This document shows, piece by piece, positions 17,810-26,415 of a DNA stretch of 32,003 bases. Within the stretch, counting starts at the first letter, position 1. Each line of letters starts with the position of its first letter. This DNA comes from Nitrosomonas ureae (GTDB lineage Bacteria; Pseudomonadota; Gammaproteobacteria; Burkholderiales; Nitrosomonadaceae), in the NCBI GenBank assembly GCA_945872825.1, contig CAMCBD010000029.1, positions 1 through 32,003 of the forward strand. The letters run 5' to 3'. The position numbers and the translations under genes were made by a program. The notes under the pieces were generated by a model. That model made no database searches. It worked only from the letters and a program-made list of their open reading frames with translations, and was not told the DNA's origin.

Positions 17810-18916
17810 TCAAACATACGGTCCGATTTCTCGTTGCAAGAATTGATGAAAATGTTCCATCCCCGCCTCCATCGGGATTTGGTACGGCCCCGTTTCATTG
17901 CGGTTCTGATCGTATAACACTCGCCGTCCGGCGGTCATTAATTTACAGATCTCATCATCTTCAAGAGCGGTTTCTTTATAAGCAGCCTGTTCCGCTTCAA
18001 CAAAATCACGCTCAAATAATGCGATTTCTTCCGGGTAATAAAACTCCACCACGTTCGTGCAACTTTCAGCGCCAGTAGGAAGTATTGTGCTGACTATCAA
18101 GGTATGGGGATACCATTCCAGCATGATATTGGGGTAATACAGCAACCATATGGCACCATGCGGCGGCGTCTTTCCTTCCGTTTGTTGTAGCACCTGTTCA
18201 TGCCATTTGGCATAAACCGGACTACCTGGCCGCTGAAAGCGTGCATTATCGATTGCTATCTTTTGTACACTATACCAATCGCCAAACTCCCAATCGAGTT
18301 GCTCGATATTCACAAAATGACTCAAACCCGGATGAAATGGATCGACGTGATAATCTTCCAGATACACCTCAATAAAGGTTTTCCAGTTACACTGATATTC
18401 ATCAATTTGGATACGATCCAGCAGATAACCGGAAAAATCAAAATCCTTCAGCACACTCAATTTAGCCATATCCTGCGAAACCTTGCGGTTGCCATTAAAT
18501 AACAAACCATTCCAATTTTGCAGTGGTGTCTTATCCAGATTAAGACAAGGATTTTGTTTAAAATGCGGTGCACCGAGCAATTTGCCATCCAGTGCATAAG
18601 TCCAGCGATGAATGGGACACACTATATTCTTGGTACTGCTTCTACCTTTTAACAAAAGCGCTTGCCGATGACGACAAACATTAGAAAGTAATTCAATACC
18701 TTGTGCATTACGTACCAGCACCTTGGCATTGTTCATCCATTCTGGCACATAATAATCCCCAACATTGGGTACCATCACTTCATGCCCCACGTAGCCAGGA
18801 CCCTGATCAAAAAGGATACGTTTTTCAGTCTCCAGAATTTTTGGATCCACGTACCAATCGATAGGGAGCTGTACTGACATCTCTGTCAGTTGTGAGATCT
18901 CAGCCATGTTAGACAT
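17810..18916 (-). CDS. Rieske [2Fe-2S] ring-hydroxylating oxygenase, alpha-type subunit
   Basis: A 368-residue non-haem iron oxygenase. The Rieske centre is Cys81-x-His83 (CRHRQ) and Cys100-x2-His103 (CPIHRW). The mononuclear iron site is in EDYHVDPFHPGL with His190 and His195; the acidic third ligand should be in the C-terminal helix (near LMTAGRRVLYD). The intact set argues for an active enzyme. No beta subunit, ferredoxin or reductase gene is adjacent, so electrons must come from elsewhere and substrate is unknown; related proteins act on aromatics, quaternary amines or sterol-like compounds. Two possible starts lie three codons apart (MSN and MAE). Confidence 0.88.
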   Translation of the reverse strand: MSNMAEISQLTEMSVQLPIDWYVDPKILETEKRILFDQGPGYVGHEVMVPNVGDYYVPEWMNNAKVLVRNAQGIELLSNVCRHRQALLLKGRSSTKNIVCPIHRWTYALDGKLLGAPHFKQNPCLNLDKTPLQNWNGLLFNGNRKVSQDMAKLSVLKDFDFSGYLLDRIQIDEYQCNWKTFIEVYLEDYHVDPFHPGLSHFVNIEQLDWEFGDWYSVQKIAIDNARFQRPGSPVYAKWHEQVLQQTEGKTPPHGAIWLLYYPNIMLEWYPHTLIVSTILPTGAESCTNVVEFYYPEEIALFERDFVEAEQAAYKETALEDDEICKLMTAGRRVLYDQNRNETGPYQIPMEAGMEHFHQFLQREIGPYV

Positions 18917-19025
18917 ATAAATACCTTATATCCCCCGAATAAAAATTTAGCGGCGAAAATACACGAAAAGACAAAAATTTAAAACCTATTTAAGCAAGCC
19001 AGGAAAGAAAAATTGAATGCTTCGC

Positions 19026-19031
19026 TATAAT
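19026..19031 (+). promoter_or_regulatory. Candidate -10 box upstream of the lipoprotein gene
   Basis: A perfect TATAAT lies 110 bases before the lipoprotein start in the divergent gap with the Rieske gene. No convincing -35 element is seen at the right distance, so the call is weak. Confidence 0.3.
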
Positions 19032-19124
19032 AGCAATCTTTTGGTAGTAAAATATTAGTATCCATTTACACGTTAAGCGTACAAAATTGCGAATTGTACA
19101 AGATTGAATTATTTAATTAATCAA

Positions 19125-19139
19125 AAAGAGAGTCTCTTT
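19125..19139 (+). promoter_or_regulatory. Small hairpin over the ribosome-binding site
   Basis: AAAGAG (19125-19130) and CTCTTT (19134-19139) can pair around AGT, ending directly before the ATG at 19141. The only Shine-Dalgarno-like bases (GAGAG) are inside this stem. Pairing would reduce ribosome access; the stem is short and weak. Confidence 0.35.
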
Positions 19140-19140
19140 A

Positions 19141-20559
19141 ATGAAATTCACACCCCTGTTAAGAAAGAATTCCTGGATACCCGTATTATCCACCCTACTT
19201 ATTGTTGGACTAACAGCCTGTGACAGCGGCAATGAGAAATCAGCCGCATCGTCATCCTCATCATCAGCGACGACGGCTAATAGAACCATGCCTACCGGCC
19301 CAGCAACCGGTATTTTGGTTGACTCCCCTGTCTCCGGCGTATCCTATGCCGCATCTTCCGGAAAATCGGGCTTAACCAATGATAAAGGCATTTTTAATTT
19401 TAATCATGGTGACAAAATCGAATTTAAACTGGGTGGTTTGACATTGGGTAATATTCCGGGTTCACAAATAGTGACGCCGATCGAATTGGCCAATGGCAGT
19501 GATAATAAGTTACAGAATCTGCTGATTCTGCTGCAATCTCTCGATTCCGATAGCGATCTTTCAAACGGCATCGCCATTTCGAGCGAAGCAGCTGCCGCTG
19601 TCAAATCATCGATCAACTTGGAAAGTGACCCAGAGACATTTTCCGATGCGGCTAATTTAAAGGGCATTATGGAAGCCAGTGGTATTGAAGGTAGTGTCAG
19701 AACAGTTGAAGAAGCCCGCACGCATTTCCTTTCACAAGGTACCGCTCTCCTCAGTGCCCAAATCTGGGTTAGCTATGACAATACAACGGCCAGCGTGCTG
19801 CGAATTGCTGCTGACAGCAGCGGAGAATATCTACAGGGTGATGCCAGACCGGATGATTCCTGTGATGAAAACCGTGTTTGCGGCGGCCGCACCATTTTCC
19901 AGTCCGGTGTTGAATACGGTGTTGCTGTTGCAGAAGAATTTGATACCCGTGGATTCAAACTGACTGGAAAACCATCCGTTGACACCAACCTGAAGGCTGG
20001 ATTTTCCAATCCTGGCCCAACCCGGCGAGTTCGCACCGATGGCTTTGAGTTGATCAATTCCGACATCGTCATTGTGCAAAGAGCGCGTGCAGAAAGCAGT
20101 GTGTTTGGCGAATTGTTCCATATCGCCAAACCAATTCAGATAAGCGATGAAAATGAAGTGGTAGAAAAAGAAGTCAAAGAAACACGCTACGCAAAAATAG
20201 ATAACGACGCGTCCGGTATCATCGGCGCTTGGGCCTATGATGATCATGCCATCGAAACACAAACTTTGGTTTTCTTTCCAAACGGCAAATTCCTAATGAT
20301 TGACCCAACTGGCGCTACGCAGCGGGCAGAACAAGCAAAATGCGGGAAACCCGGTATCGAGTTTGCTTCCTACGCGTATAACAAAGGTGCTAGCAAGCTA
20401 AACTTATCCAGTTTCACGTATAACACCAATGGATGCGCCGGTTTTTCTGATCTGGACAACAATACGGCAATTGGCTTTTCGATCAATTCAGATGGAAATA
20501 CCGCCAAACTCGACAAGCCAGGAAACGAATCGGTAACGGTTTATCGGGTTTCCAGATAA
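19141..20559 (+). CDS. Lipoprotein of unknown function
   Basis: A 472-residue exported lipoprotein. The signal peptide has a hydrophobic core at about 13-24 and a lipobox LTAC with Cys27 as the lipid-attached residue. Asp at +2 is, in enterics, a signal for staying in the inner membrane; whether that holds here is unknown. A Ser/Ala linker follows (about 33-48). Residues about 55-120 (ATGILVDSPVSGVSYAASSG ... GIFNFNHGDKIEFKLGG) resemble a beta-rich repeat domain common in betaproteobacterial surface proteins. The remainder holds four cysteines in two pairs (SCDENRVC and two further along), fitting disulphides. No enzyme motif is recognised. It is followed by a strong stem-loop, so probably monocistronic. 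Confidence 0.85.
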   Translation: MKFTPLLRKNSWIPVLSTLLIVGLTACDSGNEKSAASSSSSSATTANRTMPTGPATGILVDSPVSGVSYAASSGKSGLTNDKGIFNFNHGDKIEFKLGGLTLGNIPGSQIVTPIELANGSDNKLQNLLILLQSLDSDSDLSNGIAISSEAAAAVKSSINLESDPETFSDAANLKGIMEASGIEGSVRTVEEARTHFLSQGTALLSAQIWVSYDNTTASVLRIAADSSGEYLQGDARPDDSCDENRVCGGRTIFQSGVEYGVAVAEEFDTRGFKLTGKPSVDTNLKAGFSNPGPTRRVRTDGFELINSDIVIVQRARAESSVFGELFHIAKPIQISDENEVVEKEVKETRYAKIDNDASGIIGAWAYDDHAIETQTLVFFPNGKFLMIDPTGATQRAEQAKCGKPGIEFASYAYNKGASKLNLSSFTYNTNGCAGFSDLDNNTAIGFSINSDGNTAKLDKPGNESVTVYRVSR

Positions 20560-20581
20560 CGCGGTTACTAATAATCCAAAA

Positions 20582-20615
20582 AACTCACCGGTATTGCGCG
20601 GATTGCCGGTGAGTT
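20582..20615 (+). terminator. Stem-loop terminator after the lipoprotein gene
   Basis: AACTCACCGG (20582-20591) pairs perfectly with CCGGTGAGTT (20606-20615) around a 14-base loop, 22 bases after the stop codon. A moderately T-rich tail (AATTATTTCT) follows, consistent with rho-independent termination. An A-run before the stem would supply the T-tract for the opposite strand. Confidence 0.7.
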
Positions 20616-20678
20616 AATTATTTCTGAGGTAGTAAGAAAGCTTTAATCGCTCCGGATCAATCTACCTTAACATCGCTT

Positions 20679-22865
20679 ATGCCTATCATTCGTGTCGCAC
20701 TTAACGTTCCAGTCGACACATTGTTTGATTATCAATCAAATGACGCAACCCAACACGATATCGGCTTGCGTGTCTGCGTACCTTTCGGAAAGAAACGGAT
20801 AACCGGTGTCATCATCGCGGTCAATTCCGAAACGCAAATCCCCGCTGAGAAACTTAAATCAGCACATTGTATTTTCAGGGAAATAAAACCCTTACCGGCT
20901 GCATTGCTAGATTTATTTAATTTCTGCAGCCACTATTATCATCACCCGCTTGGCATGGTTGTCATGAACGGCTTGCCCGCCAAGCTACGTAGCAACAAAC
21001 CGGTAAAACTGAAAGAATCTTCGAACAATCTTCAATTCAGCCTTACCGAATCTGGAAAACAAATTGATTTATCCAGTATTCCAGCACGTCAGCGTGTAGC
21101 TCGCCGCTTACTCGCTGAACTCCAACACACGACGGCGCTAAGCAATCTCCAGGCAAAACAAATCTCGCCGCGCTCTGGCAAGTTGTTACAGGAATGGATA
21201 CAACTGAAATGGGTGTCGGCAATACCCATTCCTACACCTGCGGTGAAAAAAACTGCAGCAATCCCAACGTTGACCACCGAGCAGGAAATTGCTGTTAACG
21301 CCATCACAACTGATATAAAACAATTCAATACCTGGCTGCTGCATGGCGTTACCGGTAGCGGCAAGACCGAGGTTTATCTCAGAATCATTGCACACGTGCT
21401 TGCTCAAGATATGCAGGCACTGATACTCATTCCAGAAATCAGCTTAACGCCACAACTGGAAGCCGTCTTTCGTGCATGTTTCCCCACTATCCATTTGGTC
21501 AGTTTGCATAGCGGACTCAACGATACGGAACGGCTAACCGGTTGGTTACAGGCGCAACGCGGTGAAGCTAAAATCATATTGGGCACGCGCCTGGCTATTT
21601 TCACCCCATTACCCGATCTGGGATTGGTCATCGTCGATGAAGAACAAGACAGCTCCTTTAAACAACAAGATGGACTACGTTATTCCGCACGTGATTTGGC
21701 AATTTTTCGTGCCAGAGAAAATAATATTCCGGTGGTACTGGGGTCTGCCACCCCTTCATTGGAAAGTTATTACAACGCACTCAATGGCCGCTATCGCAGC
21801 GTTCGCCTGCTATCCCGCGCCATCAAAAACGCCGCGCTTCCCCTGATTCAATGCATTGACACTCGCACCAACAAAGTTCAGGAAGGCTTATCCGAACCGC
21901 TCATCAAAGCGTTGGACAAGTGTCTGGCAGAAAAACACCAGAGTCTCGTTTTTATCAACCGGCGCGGCTATGCACCGGTACTTCTGTGCAAAGCCTGTGC
22001 CTGGACAGCCATCTGCCAGCGTTGTTCCAGCCGTCTGGTCGTTCATTTACGCGATAAAAAACTATGCTGTCACCATTGCGGCCACCGGGAAAACTTTCCA
22101 CGCGCTTGTCCGCACTGTGGCAATCAGGATATTGCGCCTTTCGGACAAGGCACGCAGCGCGTGGAAGAAACTTTGACAGCGCATTTCCCAACCGCACGGA
22201 TTTTACGCATCGACCGGGACAGCATACGCCGTAAAAATGCTTGGCAAGACATTCTGCATGCGATCCATGCGCAAGAAGTGGATATTCTGGTCGGCACACA
22301 ACTACTCGCCAAAGGGCATGATTTCCCGAATCTGTCATTGGTCGGCATCCTGAACGCCGATACTTCGCTGTACAGTACCGACTTTCGTGCCAGTGAACGC
22401 TTGTTTGCACAACTGATGCAAGTCGCTGGCCGTGCAGGGCGTGCGAATGTTGCCGGTCACGTACTCATTCAAACCGAATTTCCTGATCATCCCCTGTACC
22501 ATGCCTTGCAGAAACACGATTATGATGCACTGGCAGAAACCCTGCTGGCGGAAAGAAAAACAGCCGGATTCCCGCCTTTCGTCTATCAAGCCTTATTGCG
22601 CGCGGAAGCCCACAACATTGCGATCGTGCTGGATTTTCTTAAGCAAGCTGCCAAGCTTGCCAATCCGCCCTGTTACGTTGAACTATTTGATCCGGTACCT
22701 GCGCAAATGCTGCGTTTAAAAGGTTTGGAGCGCGCGCACTTACTGATACAATCATCCTCACGTAGGCAATTACAAGCGTTTATGGCCGAATGGTATACGC
22801 GAATTAATACATTGCCTGCTCATAAAGTGCGCTGGGTACTGGATATAGACCCACTTGAATTTTGA
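20679..22865 (+). CDS. priA: Primosomal replication restart helicase PriA
   Basis: A 728-residue 3'-to-5' helicase that reloads the replisome at stalled forks. The N-terminal DNA-binding part (about 1-190) begins IIRVALNVPVDTLFDY, as in other PriA proteins. Walker A is GVTGSGKT (223-230), and Walker B is DEEQD (320-324). Zinc-binding cysteines appear as four CxxC pairs (437/440, 446/449, 464/467, 477/480). The helicase motif VGTQLLAKGHDFPNLSLVGI and the VAGRAGR block are present. Length fits the E. coli protein of 732. All motifs intact. It has a short upstream gap after the lipoprotein terminator and so has its own promoter. Confidence 0.96.
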   Translation: MPIIRVALNVPVDTLFDYQSNDATQHDIGLRVCVPFGKKRITGVIIAVNSETQIPAEKLKSAHCIFREIKPLPAALLDLFNFCSHYYHHPLGMVVMNGLPAKLRSNKPVKLKESSNNLQFSLTESGKQIDLSSIPARQRVARRLLAELQHTTALSNLQAKQISPRSGKLLQEWIQLKWVSAIPIPTPAVKKTAAIPTLTTEQEIAVNAITTDIKQFNTWLLHGVTGSGKTEVYLRIIAHVLAQDMQALILIPEISLTPQLEAVFRACFPTIHLVSLHSGLNDTERLTGWLQAQRGEAKIILGTRLAIFTPLPDLGLVIVDEEQDSSFKQQDGLRYSARDLAIFRARENNIPVVLGSATPSLESYYNALNGRYRSVRLLSRAIKNAALPLIQCIDTRTNKVQEGLSEPLIKALDKCLAEKHQSLVFINRRGYAPVLLCKACAWTAICQRCSSRLVVHLRDKKLCCHHCGHRENFPRACPHCGNQDIAPFGQGTQRVEETLTAHFPTARILRIDRDSIRRKNAWQDILHAIHAQEVDILVGTQLLAKGHDFPNLSLVGILNADTSLYSTDFRASERLFAQLMQVAGRAGRANVAGHVLIQTEFPDHPLYHALQKHDYDALAETLLAERKTAGFPPFVYQALLRAEAHNIAIVLDFLKQAAKLANPPCYVELFDPVPAQMLRLKGLERAHLLIQSSSRRQLQAFMAEWYTRINTLPAHKVRWVLDIDPLEF

Positions 22866-22940
22866 TTTAGATCAGTATTTACTCTTCGTAATCAGCTCAA
22901 CATGATCATTTAAACGAGAACTATAATAAGGAGCCAGCCA

Positions 22941-23177
22941 ATGATCGAGAAACATGATTTACACCATGAATTCCCAGAATATTATGACCGCATCCATGAT
23001 CTGAAGATCAATAACAGTCATTTCGCACATCTGTTTGAGGAATATCATGACCTCAATCGAGAAATTCTCAGAATCGAGGAAGGCGTCGAAAATACAACGG
23101 ATGAATATGTGGAAGAACTGAAAAAGAAACGTCTCTTATTAAAAGACAAACTGTATGGAATAATCACCAATACATAA
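22941..23177 (+). CDS. YdcH-family (DUF465) small protein
   Basis: A 78-residue highly charged, mostly helical protein. The pattern HEFPEYYDRIHDLKINNSHF and HLFEEYHDLNREILRIEEG, ending ELKKKRLLLKDKLYGII, is the DUF465/YdcH signature; a coiled coil is expected. The function of this widespread family is unknown. A good ribosome-binding site (AAGGAG, about ten bases upstream of the ATG) supports the start. A strong hairpin terminator follows, so it is likely a single-gene transcript. Confidence 0.9.
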   Translation: MIEKHDLHHEFPEYYDRIHDLKINNSHFAHLFEEYHDLNREILRIEEGVENTTDEYVEELKKKRLLLKDKLYGIITNT

Positions 23178-23193
23178 TATTCATGACGATATC

Positions 23194-23221
23194 GCCACCC
23201 TGCTGTCAACAGCAGGGTGGC
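23194..23221. terminator. Strong stem-loop after the YdcH-like gene
   Basis: A 12-base-pair perfect GC-rich stem (GCCACCCTGCTG with CAGCAGGGTGGC) closes a TCAA loop. It lies between the convergent YdcH-like and YaiI-like genes and could serve both. The T-tract is poor on both sides. Confidence 0.7.
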
Positions 23222-23251
23222 CTACTGTTACTAGCAAATGATATTCACAAT

Positions 23252-23692
23252 TTATTGTGCTAATAATTTATCCAATTGATTCGCAAATGATTTACGATCA
23301 TTTTGATTTAAAGCAGACAAACCACCGGTATCAATGCCGCTGGAACGTAAAGCTTCCATAAAATCCCGCATGCTTAATCGTGCCCCTATATTTTCCTGGG
23401 TATATAGCTCACCACGAGGACTCAGTACAAAACCTTCTTTTTTGATGACTTCGGCTGCCAGCGGAATATCACTGGTAATCACCAAATCGCCTTTTACCAG
23501 TCTTTTGACAATTTCGTTATCCGCCACATCAAATCCAGATTCCACCTGGTGCATTCGAATAAATTGTGATGGCGGTATATATACCGGACGATTTGCGACC
23601 AATACCAAATGCCGTTTGGTTCTCTCAGCAGCTCTGAAAAGAATTTCTTTGATTACGCCGGGACAAGCATCCGCATCAATCAAAATTTTCAT
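23252..23692 (-). CDS. YaiI/YqxD-family (DUF188) protein
   Basis: A 146-residue cytoplasmic protein of the YaiI/YqxD family, related in fold to PIN/NYN nucleases. The opening [20 protein letters not shown] carries the conserved Asp cluster, and [11 protein letters not shown] supplies another acidic residue, so a metal-dependent nuclease-like activity is possible, though none has been firmly assigned that I know of. It is 39 bases downstream of pgsA on the same strand and may be the last gene of the operon beginning with the uracil-DNA glycosylase gene. Confidence 0.9.
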   Translation of the reverse strand: MKILIDADACPGVIKEILFRAAERTKRHLVLVANRPVYIPPSQFIRMHQVESGFDVADNEIVKRLVKGDLVITSDIPLAAEVIKKEGFVLSPRGELYTQENIGARLSMRDFMEALRSSGIDTGGLSALNQNDRKSFANQLDKLLAQ

Positions 23693-23731
23693 CGTTTACC
23701 GCTTGCGGCAAATAAGTGGTAAGTAAGGAAT

Positions 23732-24307
23732 CTAGCTGTCATCCTTGAGCACCTGTGGCATAGCAGCCTTTAAGTAATAAAACATTGACCATAGGGTTAG
23801 AACGGCGGCAATATAAATAAGCCACGTGCCTATTTCTTGCGAATCAAAATTCTCACCGATGCGCTCATGATAAAGTAGCAAAGGGATGGCGACCATTTGT
23901 GAAGTCGTCTTGATTTTACCCAGGAAAGATACCGCAACACTTCTGGATTGACCGATTTGTGCCATCCACTCGCGTAACGCCGAAACGGTAATTTCGCGTC
24001 CGATGATGATTAAGGCAATCGGGGCATCCAGCCGCCCAAGATAAACCAGCACAATCAATGCCGCTGAAACCATCAGTTTGTCAGCTACCGGATCAAGAAA
24101 AGCCCCAAACTCAGAGGCTTGATTTAAAACACGCGCCAAATAACCATCAAGCCAGTCTGTGATGGCTGCACCGGCAAAAATCAGCGTGGCCACCAAATTC
24201 TGATTGTCTGGCGATAACCAGGCGGGGGGCAAATAAAAAATACCGACAAATAACGGGATGGCGAGTATCCGTAGCCATGTGAGCAGATTAGGTAGATTGT
24301 AAGGCAT
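23732..24307 (-). CDS. pgsA: CDP-diacylglycerol-glycerol-3-phosphate 3-phosphatidyltransferase
   Basis: A 191-residue inner-membrane enzyme that makes phosphatidylglycerol phosphate from CDP-diacylglycerol and glycerol-3-phosphate. The CDP-alcohol phosphotransferase motif is complete: Asp51-x2-Asp54-Gly55-x2-Ala58-Arg59-x8-Gly68-x3-Asp72-x3-Asp76 (DWLDGYLARVLNQASEFGAF, then LDPVAD). Several hydrophobic helices fit the family topology. It follows uvrC by 63 bases, the arrangement usual in beta- and gammaproteobacteria. Start MPYNLPNLLTWLRI matches the family start. Confidence 0.95.
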   Translation of the reverse strand: MPYNLPNLLTWLRILAIPLFVGIFYLPPAWLSPDNQNLVATLIFAGAAITDWLDGYLARVLNQASEFGAFLDPVADKLMVSAALIVLVYLGRLDAPIALIIIGREITVSALREWMAQIGQSRSVAVSFLGKIKTTSQMVAIPLLLYHERIGENFDSQEIGTWLIYIAAVLTLWSMFYYLKAAMPQVLKDDS

Positions 24308-24370
24308 GATCGTAGCTGATACTGATTGATTAAATGGGTAGCGATTTGGATTGGTAACAAAAATTAATCA

Positions 24371-26188
24371 TTAATGTATTTCTTTATATATCTTTTCTGC
24401 CAGCTTCCGGCTAATTCCCTCTGTTTGTTGCAATTCTTCAATACTCGCGGTTAACACTCCTTTCAATCCGCCAAATCGGCCTAACAGGCGTTGCCTGCGT
24501 TTAGTACCGACGCCGCTGATATTTTCCAGACTGGAACTGGTTCTGGCTTTGCCGCGTCTGCCACGATGACCTTGGATCGCAAACCGGTGCGCTTCATCAC
24601 GAATCTGCTGAATCAGATGTAGCGCCGCATGCTCACTGGGCAATTGTAACGGCTTTTCCAGTGCGGGAGAAATCAATTGCTCTAAACCGGGTTTACGTTC
24701 TTCCCCTTTGGCCACACCCAATAGATTGGCGTCAGAAATACCGAGTTCTTGCAAGGCTTCCTGCGCTGCCGTGACTTGCCCTTTTCCACCATCGATCAGA
24801 ATCAGATCGGGTAACTGCCCCTCTCCGCTAACAATCTTCTGGTAGCGCCGGGTCAGCGCCTCGCGCATGGCAGCATAATCATCACCGGGGGTAATCCCAT
24901 CGATGTTATAACGGCGATACTCATTATTACGCATAGAAAAATTATCGTACACAACACAGGATGCAACGGTAGCTTCACCCAGGGTATGACTGATATCGAA
25001 ACATTCAATCCGGTTCAAGCCGGGCATCTGCAATTCCTGCTGCAATGCCAATAAACGCTTTTCCTGACTGGCGTGCCGGCTCATCATTTGTTTCAGTGCC
25101 AGATGCGCATTCTCGGTTGCCATATCGAGCCATACGCGTTTTTCCCCGGTCGGATTCAAGTTAATCGTAATTTTATGCCCGCATTGCTCAGTTAACAGAT
25201 CCTGTATTGCTTCGCGCTCAATTTTTTCGCTCAGAATAATCAGAGGCGGTACGCTTCTGTTCAGATAATGCTGCGCCAGGAATGCTTCAACAACGGCTGC
25301 TGCGGTACAATCATCCGCGTTTTGTGGAAAAAAACTCTTGTCTCCCAGGTGCCTCCCTCCCCTGATCATGGCTAAGTTGACGCATACTTTTCCTGAACCA
25401 TCGTTCATCAGTACACAGGCAACGACATCCGCATCGAGCGCTTTCCCGCTGTCGACAAACTGTTTTTCCCGGATTCTGCGTAAGGCTTGAATCTGATCCC
25501 GCAATGCGGCTGCCTGCTCATACTCCATGCGATCTGCAGCCTGTTGCATCTTGACTGAAATGACTTCCATCACTTCAGTTTGCTTGCCTTGTAAAAACAA
25601 CTCGGCGTTTTTTACGTCATTTTGATACGCCTGCTGAGAAAGCTGGCCGATACACGGGCCGCTGCATCGCTTGATCTGAAACAGTAAGCAAGGCCTTGTC
25701 CGGTTACTGAAAACGCTGTCCTCGCAGGTACGTAAGCGGAATATTTTTTGTAATAATTGTATGCTTTCCCGGACTATACCGGCATTCGGATAGGGCCCAA
25801 AATACTGATGCGTTTTATCCAGCGCACCGCGGTAAAATCCCAACCGGGGAAAACTGTGACCACTCAGAATCACATAGGGATAGGATTTATCATCCCGGAA
25901 TATTATGTTATAGCGCGGCTTCAGGCTCTTGATTAAATTATTTTCAAGTAACAGCGCTTCGGCTTCGGAGCGAGTGACCGTTGTTTCAATACCGGTCACT
26001 TGCGAAACCATAAGCTGGGTTCTGGGCCCCAGATTAGTCTTCTGAAAGTAGGAAGAGACGCGCTTCTTAAGATTAATCGCCTTTCCGACATAGATCACTT
26101 CGCCTTTGGCATTTATCATGCGATAAACACCCGGCTGATGCGGTAAATTTACACAAAAATCCTTTGCATCAAAATCGGTGTTCGACAA
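24371..26188 (-). CDS. uvrC: UvrABC system excinuclease subunit C
   Basis: A 605-residue nucleotide-excision repair endonuclease that cuts both sides of a lesion. In order: GIY-YIG nuclease (about 14-92, GVYRMINAKGEVIYVGKA), a cysteine-containing segment (SNRTRPCLLFQIKRCSGPCI), a UvrB-binding UVR motif (about 195-235), the RNase H-like C-terminal nuclease (ECFDISHTLGEATVASCVVY, then DLILIDGGKGQ), and tandem helix-hairpin-helix motifs (about 545-605, ISGVGTKRRQRLLGRFGG). Length is typical. It begins only five bases after the tautomerase gene, so translation is likely coupled within the operon. Confidence 0.97.
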   Translation of the reverse strand: MSNTDFDAKDFCVNLPHQPGVYRMINAKGEVIYVGKAINLKKRVSSYFQKTNLGPRTQLMVSQVTGIETTVTRSEAEALLLENNLIKSLKPRYNIIFRDDKSYPYVILSGHSFPRLGFYRGALDKTHQYFGPYPNAGIVRESIQLLQKIFRLRTCEDSVFSNRTRPCLLFQIKRCSGPCIGQLSQQAYQNDVKNAELFLQGKQTEVMEVISVKMQQAADRMEYEQAAALRDQIQALRRIREKQFVDSGKALDADVVACVLMNDGSGKVCVNLAMIRGGRHLGDKSFFPQNADDCTAAAVVEAFLAQHYLNRSVPPLIILSEKIEREAIQDLLTEQCGHKITINLNPTGEKRVWLDMATENAHLALKQMMSRHASQEKRLLALQQELQMPGLNRIECFDISHTLGEATVASCVVYDNFSMRNNEYRRYNIDGITPGDDYAAMREALTRRYQKIVSGEGQLPDLILIDGGKGQVTAAQEALQELGISDANLLGVAKGEERKPGLEQLISPALEKPLQLPSEHAALHLIQQIRDEAHRFAIQGHRGRRGKARTSSSLENISGVGTKRRQRLLGRFGGLKGVLTASIEELQQTEGISRKLAEKIYKEIH

Positions 26189-26193
26189 ATTGC

Positions 26194-26382
26194 TTAATCC
26201 TGACTACCGAGTAATTTTCCTGCAATCGCCCAATTTTCATCAGGAATCTCATCAAAACTGATATACGTATAGGATTTCGGCTTCTTGGCGATGCGTTCCA
26301 GGGTATCGATCAGCTCTGCGGCAATTTGCTTTTTCTGTTCACGCGTTAATGTTCCGGCAACGCGGATATTGACATAGGGCAT
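26194..26382 (-). CDS. 4-oxalocrotonate tautomerase family protein
   Basis: A 62-residue small tautomerase. After removal of Met1 the catalytic base is the N-terminal Pro2, present as MPYVNIRVAG. The remaining TREQKKQIAAELIDTLERI helix and YTYISFDEIPDENWAIAG match the family. Members isomerise keto-enol acids such as 2-hydroxymuconate; no aromatic-degradation genes accompany it, so its natural substrate is unclear. An AAGGAGA ribosome-binding site precedes it. It sits between the uracil-DNA glycosylase and uvrC genes, probably in their operon. Confidence 0.92.
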   Translation of the reverse strand: MPYVNIRVAGTLTREQKKQIAAELIDTLERIAKKPKSYTYISFDEIPDENWAIAGKLLGSQD

Positions 26383-26415
26383 ATAAAATTTCTCCTTTGG
26401 TTTTTAGTGATATTC

